Assembly (NCBI RefSeq): GCF_041817755.1
Contig: NZ_JBGYBX010000065.1
Location: 1-36,497 of the forward strand
Source: Glaesserella sp041817755
GTDB taxonomy: Bacteria; Pseudomonadota; Gammaproteobacteria; Enterobacterales; Pasteurellaceae
Direction: 5' to 3'
Length of the DNA: 36,497 bases
Position 1 is the first letter of the stretch. Each line of letters starts with the position of its first letter. The translations under genes were made by a program, and so were the position numbers. This document shows positions 23,187 to 31,009 of this stretch, piece by piece. The notes below the pieces were generated by a model. The model was given only the letters and a program-made list of their open reading frames with translations, was not told where the DNA came from and did no database searches.

Positions 23187-25199
23187 ATGTCCTATCAAGT
23201 TCTGGCACGCAAATGGCGACCACAGCGATTTAGTGAAGTGGTCGGGCAACAACACGTTTTATCCGCTCTCGAAAATGGTTTGCGAGAAGGGCGGTTGCAT
23301 CACGCTTATCTTTTTTCAGGAACACGTGGCGTGGGGAAAACGTCGATTGCTCGTCTGTTTGCAAAAGGCTTGAACTGTGAAACGGGGATCAGTGCTGATC
23401 CCTGTGGTCAATGTGCGAACTGTAAAGCGATTGAAGAAGGGCGATTTATCGATCTGATTGAGATCGACGCCGCTTCACGCACAAAGGTCGAAGATACTCG
23501 TGAATTGCTCGATAATGTGCAATATAAACCAACCGTTGGGCGCTTTAAGGTCTATTTGATTGACGAAGTGCATATGCTCTCTCGCCACAGCTTCAATGCG
23601 TTATTAAAAACCCTTGAAGAACCGCCGGAATATGTCAAATTCTTGCTTGCGACCACTGATCCTCAAAAACTGCCGATCACCATTCTTTCCCGTTGTATGC
23701 AGTTCCATTTGCGTGCGTTAGAACAATCGCAAATTCAGCAACACCTTGAATTTATTTTAAATCAAGAGCAAATTCCCTATGAATTGTCGGCTCTTGCCAA
23801 ACTGGCAAAAGCGGCACAAGGCAGTATTCGGGATTCATTGAGCTTAACCGATCAAGCGATTGCAGTCAGTAATGCGAATATTACCTTACCGATTGTGAGC
23901 CAAATGCTCGGCTTAATTGACGATCATCAGCCGTTAGAATTGGTTCAAGCCCTTGCGAATGCAGACGGTGAAAAAGCAATGGCAGTAATTCAGTCCGTGG
24001 CGGAAAAAGGTGTCGATTGGCAACAACTGTTAAGCGATACCGCAGAAACCTTACATCAAATTGCGATGTTGCAGTTGTTAAAACACGTTCATCAAGAAGA
24101 AACCCCTCTACACTTTTTAGCAAAACAAATTTCACCGGAAGATGTGCAGTTTTTCTATCAACTTATGCTTAGCGGTAAAAAAGAGTTGCCTTTTGCGCCG
24201 GAACAACGTGCCGGTGTGGAGATGACCATACTGCGCGCCTTGGCATTCCATCCGAAGCATATTGAATCGCCTGTCTCATCAGCACGGATTCAACCGTCGG
24301 AGCCTCAACCGACAACGAATACCCAACAGAATATTGCGCAATTACGCGAACGGTTGGCACAAAATCACACAGCGGCAGCCACAGCACAAGCGGTCGGTTC
24401 CGAGCAAAAATTTGCAACATCACAGGATATTCCGTCGCCCGTGACCGCAACACCGCCAGATGTATCGATGTCATCAGCATTGATGGCGATGAATGCGCGT
24501 AAACAGCTGAAAGAAAAGCAAGCCGCTCATGCGGAGACGGAAAAAAAAAAGTCTGAGCCGATAGCCCCGCCTTTGGCGAAAGCGCCGAAGCAAGATTTGC
24601 AACAACGTTTTGCCGGTTTGGCAATGGCACAAGTCGAGCAGGCGGTTGCACCGAAGCCGGAGCAAACCAAGGCCACGCAAAACAATGAAGATTACCGTTG
24701 GACATGGCTGAATCCTGAACTGGAAAATCAAGCCGAATCGGCGAAGCCCTCCGATATTAAGCAAGCCATTTTACAAGAACGCACCCCGGAGCTGGTGAAA
24801 AAAACGATCGATCTTTCCTGTAAACAAGACGAATGGTGCCGCATCGTTAACGGATTAAAATTAGGCGGACTTTCCCGTCAATTGGCATTAAACAGTTACT
24901 TAAACGGACGGCAGGGGGAGCAGTTGCAATTGGTGCTGAAACCGTCAATGGTACATTTGAATAATGAAGAATCACGCAACAGCTTGGCTGAAGCATTAAA
25001 AGAGCAAGGGTTGAGTTATGCATTGACTGTTGGTGAAGATACCACACGCAAAACGCCGTTGGAATTGCGTCGTGCAATTTTTGAAGATCTCACCTTAGCC
25101 GCCAAGCAAGCGTTGCAGGCAGATGAAAAACTGAAGCTGTTGTGTCAAACATTTGATGCCGAAATGGATGAATCCACCATTAGAGCCGTGGCGGAATAG
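23187..25199 (+). CDS. dnaX: DNA polymerase III tau subunit, with internal gamma frameshift
   Basis: A 670-residue clamp-loader subunit. The N-terminal AAA+ module has Walker A GTRGVGKTS near residue 45, the four-cysteine zinc site (CGQCANC region), Walker B LIDEVHML and a sensor region. After residue 370 come a low-complexity linker rich in A, Q, P and K and the tau-specific C-terminus that binds helicase and polymerase. An A-run at 24541-24550 creates A AAA AAG; a -1 shift there gives a 456-residue gamma form ending in V then TGA. Confidence 0.97.
   Translation: MSYQVLARKWRPQRFSEVVGQQHVLSALENGLREGRLHHAYLFSGTRGVGKTSIARLFAKGLNCETGISADPCGQCANCKAIEEGRFIDLIEIDAASRTKVEDTRELLDNVQYKPTVGRFKVYLIDEVHMLSRHSFNALLKTLEEPPEYVKFLLATTDPQKLPITILSRCMQFHLRALEQSQIQQHLEFILNQEQIPYELSALAKLAKAAQGSIRDSLSLTDQAIAVSNANITLPIVSQMLGLIDDHQPLELVQALANADGEKAMAVIQSVAEKGVDWQQLLSDTAETLHQIAMLQLLKHVHQEETPLHFLAKQISPEDVQFFYQLMLSGKKELPFAPEQRAGVEMTILRALAFHPKHIESPVSSARIQPSEPQPTTNTQQNIAQLRERLAQNHTAAATAQAVGSEQKFATSQDIPSPVTATPPDVSMSSALMAMNARKQLKEKQAAHAETEKKKSEPIAPPLAKAPKQDLQQRFAGLAMAQVEQAVAPKPEQTKATQNNEDYRWTWLNPELENQAESAKPSDIKQAILQERTPELVKKTIDLSCKQDEWCRIVNGLKLGGLSRQLALNSYLNGRQGEQLQLVLKPSMVHLNNEESRNSLAEALKEQGLSYALTVGEDTTRKTPLELRRAIFEDLTLAAKQALQADEKLKLLCQTFDAEMDESTIRAVAE
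24533..24590 (+). promoter_or_regulatory. dnaX programmed -1 frameshift signal
   Basis: Three parts are visible: a GGAG Shine-Dalgarno-like stimulator (24533-24536), the slippery heptamer A AAA AAG (24545-24551), and an 8-bp stem with loop AAAG (24571-24590). After a -1 shift, GTC then TGA ends translation at once, giving the gamma subunit. The stem is about 19 bases downstream, farther than in E. coli, so its role is less certain. Ten A in a row could also allow transcriptional slippage. Confidence 0.75.
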
Positions 25200-25254
25200 A
25201 AAACGTGATGATTTGCAAAAAAATAAGACGATCCGACCGCTTGTGAGAGAAACA

Positions 25255-26151
25255 ATGAACGCATTAGAAATAAAAAATTTGGTTAAACAGTATGCAACGG
25301 GCGTACAAGCGGTAAAAGGTATCGATTTAACCGTCAAGCAGGGCGATTTTTACGCGCTACTCGGACACAACGGTGCAGGTAAATCAACAACCATTGGGAT
25401 CATTTGCTCCTTAGTGAATAAGACAAGCGGCTCGGTGAAAGTGTTCGGCTATGACTTGGATACACAAAAGATTGAACTTAAACAACAAATCGGCTTAGTC
25501 CCGCAAGAATTCAACTTTAATCAATTTGAAAAGGTGATTGATGTTGTGGTGAATCAGGCGGGGTTTTACGGTGTCAGTCGCGGTAAAGCGCTGGAACAAG
25601 CCGAATATTGGCTGAAAAAACTCGATTTATGGGAAAAACGTGATCATTACACCCGCGAATTGTCGGGCGGAATGAAACGTCGGGTTATGATTGCCCGCGC
25701 CTTAATGCATAACCCAAAACTATTGATTTTAGATGAGCCTACCGCCGGTGTGGATATAGAACTTCGCCGTAGCATGTGGGATTTTTTACGGGAATTGAAT
25801 CAACAAGGAACGACGATTATTCTGACGACGCACTATTTGGAAGAAGCAGAGAGCCTGTGTCGCCATATCGGCATTATCCAACAAGGGCAGTTGATTGAGA
25901 ATACCTCGATGAAAGCGTTACTTGCCAAACTCGAAACGGAAACGTTTTTGCTGGATTTAAGCGAAAACCGACCGCTTGTCATTGACGATTATCCGTTTAA
26001 ATGGGTGGATGAAAGCACGATTGAGGTGGAGGTGAAGCGTCACCAAGGGCTAAACAACTTGTTCCGTCAGCTCAGCGAACAACGGATTGACGTACTCAGT
26101 ATGCGTAATAAATCCAACCGTTTGGAAGAGTTGTTTATGCAGTTAAGATAG
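25255..26151 (+). CDS. yadG: ABC transporter ATPase, YadG-like
   Basis: A 298-residue ATPase starting at 25255 (MNALEIKNLVKQY); the frame is open upstream but that part overlaps dnaX. Walker A is GHNGAGKST, signature LSGGMKRR, Walker B LILDEPTAGVD and the switch His is in TTHYLEEAE. The protein belongs to the ABC-2 exporter class. With the following permease it forms the YadGH-type pair. The substrate of YadGH is not established. It carries two uptake-signal cores. Confidence 0.9.
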   Translation: MNALEIKNLVKQYATGVQAVKGIDLTVKQGDFYALLGHNGAGKSTTIGIICSLVNKTSGSVKVFGYDLDTQKIELKQQIGLVPQEFNFNQFEKVIDVVVNQAGFYGVSRGKALEQAEYWLKKLDLWEKRDHYTRELSGGMKRRVMIARALMHNPKLLILDEPTAGVDIELRRSMWDFLRELNQQGTTIILTTHYLEEAESLCRHIGIIQQGQLIENTSMKALLAKLETETFLLDLSENRPLVIDDYPFKWVDESTIEVEVKRHQGLNNLFRQLSEQRIDVLSMRNKSNRLEELFMQLR

Positions 26152-26180
26152 TCAATGTCGGGCGGATCATCTTCTGACAA

Positions 26181-26957
26181 ATGAATCAAAGAATAAGCAC
26201 TATGATTGGATTTTTAACCCTCGCAATTAAAGAAACAAAGCGTATATTTCGAATTTGGCGACAGACGTTAGTGCCGCCGATTATCACCACTACGTTATAT
26301 TTTCTGATTTTCGGTAAGCTTGTCGGCAGCCGTATCGGGGATATGCACGGGGTCAGTTATATTCAATTTATTGCACCGGGATTGATTATGATGTCGGCGA
26401 TTACAGCGGCATATACAAATACGGCATCGTCCTTCTTTTTAAGTAAATTCGTTCGTAATATTGAAGAATTATTAGTCTCGCCATTGTCGACTCATACCAT
26501 TATTTGGGGATTTGTGTCGGGCAGTATTGCCCGAGGCGGTCTGGTCGCAATATTGGTGACGGCGGTCACGCTTTGTTTCGTCTCTTTTGATATCCACTCT
26601 TGGAGTGTGATTATCGCCACGATATTGCTGACGACCATTGCGTTCGGATTAGGCGGCGTGATTAATGCGGTGTTTGCCAAAACGTTTGACGACATCGGCA
26701 TTATCCCGACTTTCGTCCTGACGCCGCTCACTTATTTGGGCGGGGTGTTTTACTCCGTTACCTTGTTACCCCCGTTTTGGCAAAGCGTTTCACAGTTCAA
26801 TCCGATTGTGTATATGATCAGCGGCTTTCGCTACGGCTTTCTGGGGATTAGTGACGTGTCGATTTATTATACTTTCGGCGTTCTCTCGATATTGATCGTT
26901 GTCCTTTATGCTTGGGCGTATTCATTGATTGAACGCGGTGTCGGATTAAGAAGCTGA
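26181..26957 (+). CDS. yadH: ABC-2 type permease, YadH-like
   Basis: A 258-residue membrane protein with about six hydrophobic helices, matching E. coli YadH (256). The typical opening is RIWRQTLVPPIITTTLYFLIFG. The late segment LTPLTYLGGVFYSVTLLPPFW is the ABC-2 family signature. It partners the ATPase 29 bp upstream. A start at 26202 (second Met) is possible because neither ATG has a strong ribosome binding site. Confidence 0.9.
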   Translation: MNQRISTMIGFLTLAIKETKRIFRIWRQTLVPPIITTTLYFLIFGKLVGSRIGDMHGVSYIQFIAPGLIMMSAITAAYTNTASSFFLSKFVRNIEELLVSPLSTHTIIWGFVSGSIARGGLVAILVTAVTLCFVSFDIHSWSVIIATILLTTIAFGLGGVINAVFAKTFDDIGIIPTFVLTPLTYLGGVFYSVTLLPPFWQSVSQFNPIVYMISGFRYGFLGISDVSIYYTFGVLSILIVVLYAWAYSLIERGVGLRS

Positions 26958-26964
26958 CATTTCA

Positions 26965-26994
26965 AGGGGCAACCTCACGCTGCCCCTGATTTTT
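26965..26994. terminator. Terminator between yadH and modE
   Basis: AGGGGCA at 26965-26971 pairs with TGCCCCT at 26981-26987 across nine bases, followed by ATTTTT. It lies between convergent genes and can serve both. Confidence 0.8.
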
Positions 26995-26999
26995 GCTTA

Positions 27000-27770
27000 T
27001 CATAACGTAAAGAGCACAATTTGTTCGGGATCAATCGAGATCCAAATCGGTTCGTTCAAGACCACTTTTTCCTCCTTCATTGCCGTGGCATAACAGGTCA
27101 TCCCATCGGAGAGCGTTAACGTCACTTCTTTAAACTCACCTTGATCGTCAATCCGCTCAATTTGTGCCGTAAATGTATTGGGTAATCCGGGATGATGCGA
27201 ATGCAGTTTTATCCAAGGCGCTTTAATCATTAAGATGACTTCTTTACCGATAGTTAATTTCAAGCGCGTTGCACTTTGTGCCGTAATACAAGCGGTCAGT
27301 TTTTGTGAGAAATTTGCAAATTCAATATCAACATAACAATGAATGTCTTCCACGGTTAACTTACTTACCGTACCGAAAAACTGATTTCGGGCGCTGCTTT
27401 GCAACGAAAATTTTGCGGTTGCCGTCAGCAGGCTGTCTAACGGGATACTCTCATCTTGCAAAATATGGAAGGCTTTTTCCTGAGTTTGTTCGAGTAGCTC
27501 ATAAAGCCGAAGTAAACGTTCGGCGTAAGGCGTTAATACCGTACCGCCGCCGTTTTTCCCACCCGTATTACGTTCCAGCAGCGGTTTGGGACTGATGGCG
27601 TTCATTGCTTCCAAGTGGTCCCAAGCGCTTTTGTAACTTACCTTGGCGTTTTTTGCCGCTTGATTAATCGAACCGCATTGTTGAATTGCTTTAAGCAAGG
27701 TAATCCGTTTAGGATCGACAAAAAGCTGTTGATGAAGCTTAATGGTCAGCAGAATTTCCGTGTTGAGCAT
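27000..27770 (-). CDS. modE: Molybdate-responsive regulator ModE
   Basis: A 256-residue regulator that binds molybdate and represses uptake genes. The start at 27770 (MLNTEILLTIKL) has GGGAG at ideal spacing; a TTG 12 bp upstream is also in frame but unlikely. The N-terminal LysR-like winged helix includes RITLLKAIQQCGSINQAAKNA and the family segment NTGGKNGGGTVLTPYAERLL. Two C-terminal TOBE/Mop domains (about residues 120-256) bind molybdate. It is divergent from modABC, and the shared gap holds a ModE-like box. Confidence 0.96.
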   Translation of the reverse strand: MLNTEILLTIKLHQQLFVDPKRITLLKAIQQCGSINQAAKNAKVSYKSAWDHLEAMNAISPKPLLERNTGGKNGGGTVLTPYAERLLRLYELLEQTQEKAFHILQDESIPLDSLLTATAKFSLQSSARNQFFGTVSKLTVEDIHCYVDIEFANFSQKLTACITAQSATRLKLTIGKEVILMIKAPWIKLHSHHPGLPNTFTAQIERIDDQGEFKEVTLTLSDGMTCYATAMKEEKVVLNEPIWISIDPEQIVLFTL

Positions 27771-27865
27771 AAATACTCCCAATACATAAAAATAAGTAGA
27801 ATTATCTATCGTTATTCAAATAAATGAAAAGGAATTTTTTGTATAGATTTTTAGTGGATACTCAT

Positions 27866-27882
27866 TATATAATTTTATATAT
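27866..27882. promoter_or_regulatory. ModE-like box in the modE-modA gap
   Basis: TATAT, seven bases, TATAT: an exact fit to the ModE pattern TATAT-N7-TAYAT. It is midway between the divergent modE and modA starts. The surrounding DNA is AT-rich, which raises the chance of coincidence, but position and neighbours support it. Confidence 0.6.
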
Positions 27883-27958
27883 AGAGGGCGCTTTATGGCT
27901 CCTAAATATAAAACAACATTGAATCCAACATTTTCAACCGCATAAGAGGGGAAAACTT

Positions 27959-28717
27959 ATGAAAAAAACGTTTGCGAAACTCGCATTAACAACGGCTTTA
28001 GCTTTAGGTGCAACGTCAGCCTTTGCAGAAAATATCACCGTTTTCGCGGCGGCATCCATGACGAATGTCTTACAACAAATCGGTGATGAGTATAAAAAAG
28101 TGCATCCTGAAGATACGTTAACCTTCTCTTTCGCAGGTTCATCTACCCTTGCAAAGCAGATTGAACAAGATGCGCCGGCGGATCTTTTCATTTCAGCCGA
28201 CCAAAAATGGATGGATTATGTGGCGGAAAAATTACCGAACAAAACCAAAAATATCACCGTATTAGCACAAAATGAACTCGTTTTAATTGCGCCTACGGAT
28301 AGTAAAATCAAAGTCGCAAGTATTAAAGACATCAATTTCAAAAATACGATCGGCGACAGCTATTTAGCGGTTGGTGATGACAATGTCCCTGTCGGTCGCT
28401 ATGCAAAATCTGCGCTAGAATATTTGGGCGTTTGGGGAGATGTAGAAAACCGTTTATCCAAAGCAAAAGATGTTCGTGCGGTACTTTCTTATATTGAACG
28501 TGGCGAATTACCGTTAGGGATTGTTTATTCAACGGATGCCAAAGTGTCGGATAAAGTTAAAGTGGTTGTGACTTTCCCACAAGAAAGCTACGGAAAAGTC
28601 GTCTATCCGGCGGCAACCTTAAGCGACAAAACGGAAGCAAAACGTTTCTTAGATTACCTTTCCAGTCCGACAGCAAAAGAGGCATTGGAAAAAGCAGGAT
28701 TTAAACCGGCAAACTAA
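27959..28717 (+). CDS. modA: Molybdate-binding periplasmic protein ModA
   Basis: A 252-residue binding protein with a Sec signal peptide cleaved near AFA-ENI. The ModA family motif FAAASMTNVLQQI is at the start of the mature protein. The Ser in that loop and the Ser in FAGSSTLAKQIE are the usual oxyanion ligands. SADQKWMDY and GDDNVPVGRYA are also typical. It delivers molybdate or tungstate to ModBC. An exact GAGGGG ribosome binding site precedes it. The next gene, modB, is 286 bp away, an unusually long gap for this operon. Confidence 0.96.
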   Translation: MKKTFAKLALTTALALGATSAFAENITVFAAASMTNVLQQIGDEYKKVHPEDTLTFSFAGSSTLAKQIEQDAPADLFISADQKWMDYVAEKLPNKTKNITVLAQNELVLIAPTDSKIKVASIKDINFKNTIGDSYLAVGDDNVPVGRYAKSALEYLGVWGDVENRLSKAKDVRAVLSYIERGELPLGIVYSTDAKVSDKVKVVVTFPQESYGKVVYPAATLSDKTEAKRFLDYLSSPTAKEALEKAGFKPAN

Positions 28718-28733
28718 TTGTGAGTAGAAAAAA

Positions 28734-28967
28734 GATGGCGCTCGTTTCTAACGAGTGCCTAAAATAAAAAATTGATAAATACACAGCACACGTTAAAAAC
28801 GTGCGCTATCGATTAATCTAAAATCCCGAAGGTGACGTCTGTTTCTAACGAGTACCTAAAATAAAAAGTGATAAATACACAGTACAGGTTGAAAACGTAC
28901 GCTATCGGTTAACCTAAAATAAAATATTGATAAATATACGGCATACATTGAAAATGTGCACTATCAG
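28734..28967. repeat. Degenerate tandem copies of the composite palindromic repeat
   Basis: Copy 1 (28734-28824) has GGCGCTCGTTT-type and GCACACGTT-type hairpins in the same order and closing stem as 8957-9021. Copy 2 (28825-28920) keeps most of it with substitutions. Copy 3 (28921-28967) keeps only the second half. The second-half motif CTAAAATAAAA...GATAAATA...GCTATC is seen three times. The block fills most of the modA-modB gap. Confidence 0.75.
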
Positions 28968-29003
28968 AGATGTAAAAATCAGGATTTAAAGTAACAGATT
29001 AAA

Positions 29004-29711
29004 ATGCCCTTTTTCGATTTCTCCCAACAAGAACTTAATGCCATCTATTTAAGCCTTAAAATTGCAAGTGTCGCTGTCTTGTTTGCGCTGCCTTTTGCGA
29101 TTGCATCCGCTTGGTTACTCGCACGCAAAGAATTTTGGGGTAAAAATTTATTTAACGGCATTATTCACTTGCCTTTAGTGCTTCCGCCTGTGGTAATCGG
29201 CTATCTTTTACTCATTTTAATGGCAAAAAAAGGCGCTATCGGGCAATATTTATGGGAATGGTTTAACTTTTCTTTCAGTTTTTCATGGAAAGGAGCGGTT
29301 TTAGCCTCTATGGTCATGGCATTTCCACTGATGGTTCGCTCTATTCGGTTAGCGTTTGATGCGATTGATCCAAAGTTGGAACAAGCCGCAAGAACTTTAG
29401 GCGCAAGCCCGCTCAAAGTCTTTTTCACCCTAAATCTGCCGCTCTCTTTTTCAGGGATTGTGGCAGGTGCAGTACTCGGTTTTGCCCGTTCACTCGGTGA
29501 GTTTGGTGCAACCATTACCTTTGTGTCGAATATTCCTAACCAGACTCAAACTATTCCGGCCGCACTCTATACCTTTATTGAAACCCCTGACGGTGAAATG
29601 GCGGCGGCTCGGTTATGTTTGATTGCAATCGCTATTTCATTGATTGCACTCTTCTTTTCAGAATTATTAGCTCAACGCCAACAACGTTTCCAAAAAGGAA
29701 GGGAGAATTGA
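29004..29711 (+). CDS. modB: Molybdate ABC transporter permease ModB
   Basis: A 235-residue permease with five or six hydrophobic helices, close to E. coli ModB (229). The ATPase-coupling EAA loop reads EQAARTLGASPLKVFFTLNLPLS. A second family mark is SLGEFGATITFVSNIPNQTQTIP. It overlaps the modC start by 1-3 bp (ATGA-type). No strong ribosome binding site is seen before 29004, and repeats lie immediately upstream, so expression relative to modA may be altered. Confidence 0.95.
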   Translation: MPFFDFSQQELNAIYLSLKIASVAVLFALPFAIASAWLLARKEFWGKNLFNGIIHLPLVLPPVVIGYLLLILMAKKGAIGQYLWEWFNFSFSFSWKGAVLASMVMAFPLMVRSIRLAFDAIDPKLEQAARTLGASPLKVFFTLNLPLSFSGIVAGAVLGFARSLGEFGATITFVSNIPNQTQTIPAALYTFIETPDGEMAAARLCLIAIAISLIALFFSELLAQRQQRFQKGREN

Positions 29712-30778
29712 TGTCAACACAAACACTTCATATCGATGTTACACATCAATTCGGCGATCTCCGTTTAAACGTTCAAGCCGATATTCCCGCCAAAGGGGTA
29801 ACGGCGATTTTCGGGCGTTCTGGTGCAGGGAAATCCAGCTTAATCAACCTTGTTGCAGGTTTAACAAAGCTTCATCAAGGCAAAATCATACTAAACGGAA
29901 GAACCTTATTTGATGCGGAAAAGCGTATCAATCTACCGCCTGAAAAACGCAAAGTCGGCTATGTATTCCAAGAGCATCGGCTCTTTCCCCATTATCGTGT
30001 GGAAGGCAACTTAAAATACGGTTGCAAGCGGTTAGATCAGGCAAAATTTTTGCAATTAGTCGAATTGCTCGGTATTTCTCACTTACTTAATCGTTTTCCA
30101 ATTAGCTTATCAGGCGGTGAAAAACAGCGTGTGGCCATCGGCAGAGCGTTACTCAGCGAACCGGATATTTTGTTGATGGACGAACCCTTGTCAGCACTTG
30201 ATCTACCACGTAAAAACGAATTAATGGAATACTTAGGCAAACTAGCTAAAAATCTCGATATCCCGATTTTATATGTTAGCCACAGCCTAGATGAAGTGGT
30301 GAGATTGGCAGACAATTTATTGCTATTGGAAAACGGCAAAGTGGTGGCATTTGATAAAACGGTCAAAGTGTGGCACAGCCCTGAATTTGCGGCTTGGCAA
30401 CCGGATGTACAACGTCTCAGCTTGCTTGAATTACCCATCGTACAACAGCAAACGGATTACAATATGCAAGCCTTGGCAATCGGAGAGCAACGGATTTGGA
30501 TCAACCAACAGCCCCGTTACCAACTCGGTGATACCGTACGGATTACTATCGGCAGTAAAGATGTCTCTATTACATTAGTTCAGCCCGAAAAAAGTTCTAT
30601 CCGCAATATTCTACAAGGCAATATTTGCAAAATAGTGAAACAATCTGACCGCTATGATCTTGCCGTACAGGTCGCCGAGCAGGAAATTTGGGCAAGTATC
30701 AGCCTATGGTCTTTCGATGAATTGGCGTTGCAACTAGGACAATCGGTTTATCTGCAAATTAAATCCGTATCGATTTAG
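29711..30778 (+). CDS. modC: Molybdate ABC transporter ATPase ModC
   Basis: A 355-residue ATPase (E. coli 352) starting at 29711 (MSTQTLHIDV); the frame is open upstream inside modB but that part is not family-like. Walker A is GRSGAGKSS, signature LSGGEKQRV, Walker B LLMDEPLSALD and the switch His is in VSHSLDEV. The C-terminal TOBE/Mop domain (about residues 285-355) binds molybdate and mediates trans-inhibition in homologues. It is the last gene of modABC. Confidence 0.96.
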   Translation: MSTQTLHIDVTHQFGDLRLNVQADIPAKGVTAIFGRSGAGKSSLINLVAGLTKLHQGKIILNGRTLFDAEKRINLPPEKRKVGYVFQEHRLFPHYRVEGNLKYGCKRLDQAKFLQLVELLGISHLLNRFPISLSGGEKQRVAIGRALLSEPDILLMDEPLSALDLPRKNELMEYLGKLAKNLDIPILYVSHSLDEVVRLADNLLLLENGKVVAFDKTVKVWHSPEFAAWQPDVQRLSLLELPIVQQQTDYNMQALAIGEQRIWINQQPRYQLGDTVRITIGSKDVSITLVQPEKSSIRNILQGNICKIVKQSDRYDLAVQVAEQEIWASISLWSFDELALQLGQSVYLQIKSVSI

Positions 30779-30832
30779 CTTGTTTTTTCAGCTGATAATT
30801 TGTGATACCTAGCTTTAATGCGATATTTTCTC

Positions 30833-30838
30833 TATAAT
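30833..30838 (+). promoter_or_regulatory. -10 box of the tRNA-Ile promoter
   Basis: TATAAT lies 24 bp before the tRNA 5' end, followed by a GC-containing stretch (GTTGCCCG) as in stringently controlled promoters. No good -35 box is visible. Confidence 0.5.
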
Positions 30839-30861
30839 GTTGCCCGTTTCATGTCAAATAT

Positions 30862-30938
30862 CCCCCCTTAGCTCAGTCGGTCAGAGCAGGCGACTCATAA
30901 TCGCTTGGTCACTGGTTCAAGTCCGGTAGGGGGGACCA
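30862..30938 (+). tRNA. tRNA-Ile2 (CAU anticodon)
   Basis: A 77-base tRNA with encoded CCA. The acceptor stem CCCCCCT/AGGGGGG is perfect, the T arm is ACTGG-TTCAAGT-CCGGT, and the anticodon loop is CTCATAA. The body from TAGCTCAG through GACTCATAATCGCTTGGTC follows the E. coli ileX/ileY tRNAs rather than elongator or initiator tRNA-Met. Position 34 is therefore expected to be lysidine-modified by TilS to read AUA. The gene is intact although a phage integrase lies directly downstream, so its 3' end is the likely attachment site. Confidence 0.93.
30900..30938. other. Probable attachment site (attL) in the tRNA 3' half
   Basis: The tRNA 3' half is the usual target of tyrosine integrases, and the integrase gene ends 71 bp further on. 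The integrated element appears to start here and to leave the window on the right. The direct repeat that would prove it (attR) is not in the window, so exact limits are unknown. Confidence 0.5.
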
Positions 30939-31009
30939 AATTTCCCCTTATTTTTCAAGCGTCTATAACTTTTAAAAGTTTCAAAATACTTGCAATTTTT
31001 ACGATGTGC

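Noticed and set aside
24169..24705. 178-codon open frame on the minus strand
   Set aside because: It lies wholly inside dnaX, has no ribosome binding site, and is low-complexity antisense of the linker region.
27783..27958. Molybdenum-cofactor riboswitch before modA
   Set aside because: I saw no multi-stem structure of that class; the gap holds an AT-rich ModE-like box only.
28734..28967. CRISPR-like array
   Set aside because: Units are about 90 bp, degenerate and without distinct spacers or cas genes.
30862..30938. tRNA-Met call based on the CAT anticodon
   Set aside because: The body matches the lysidine-type tRNA-Ile2 (ileX/ileY) and not elongator or initiator tRNA-Met.
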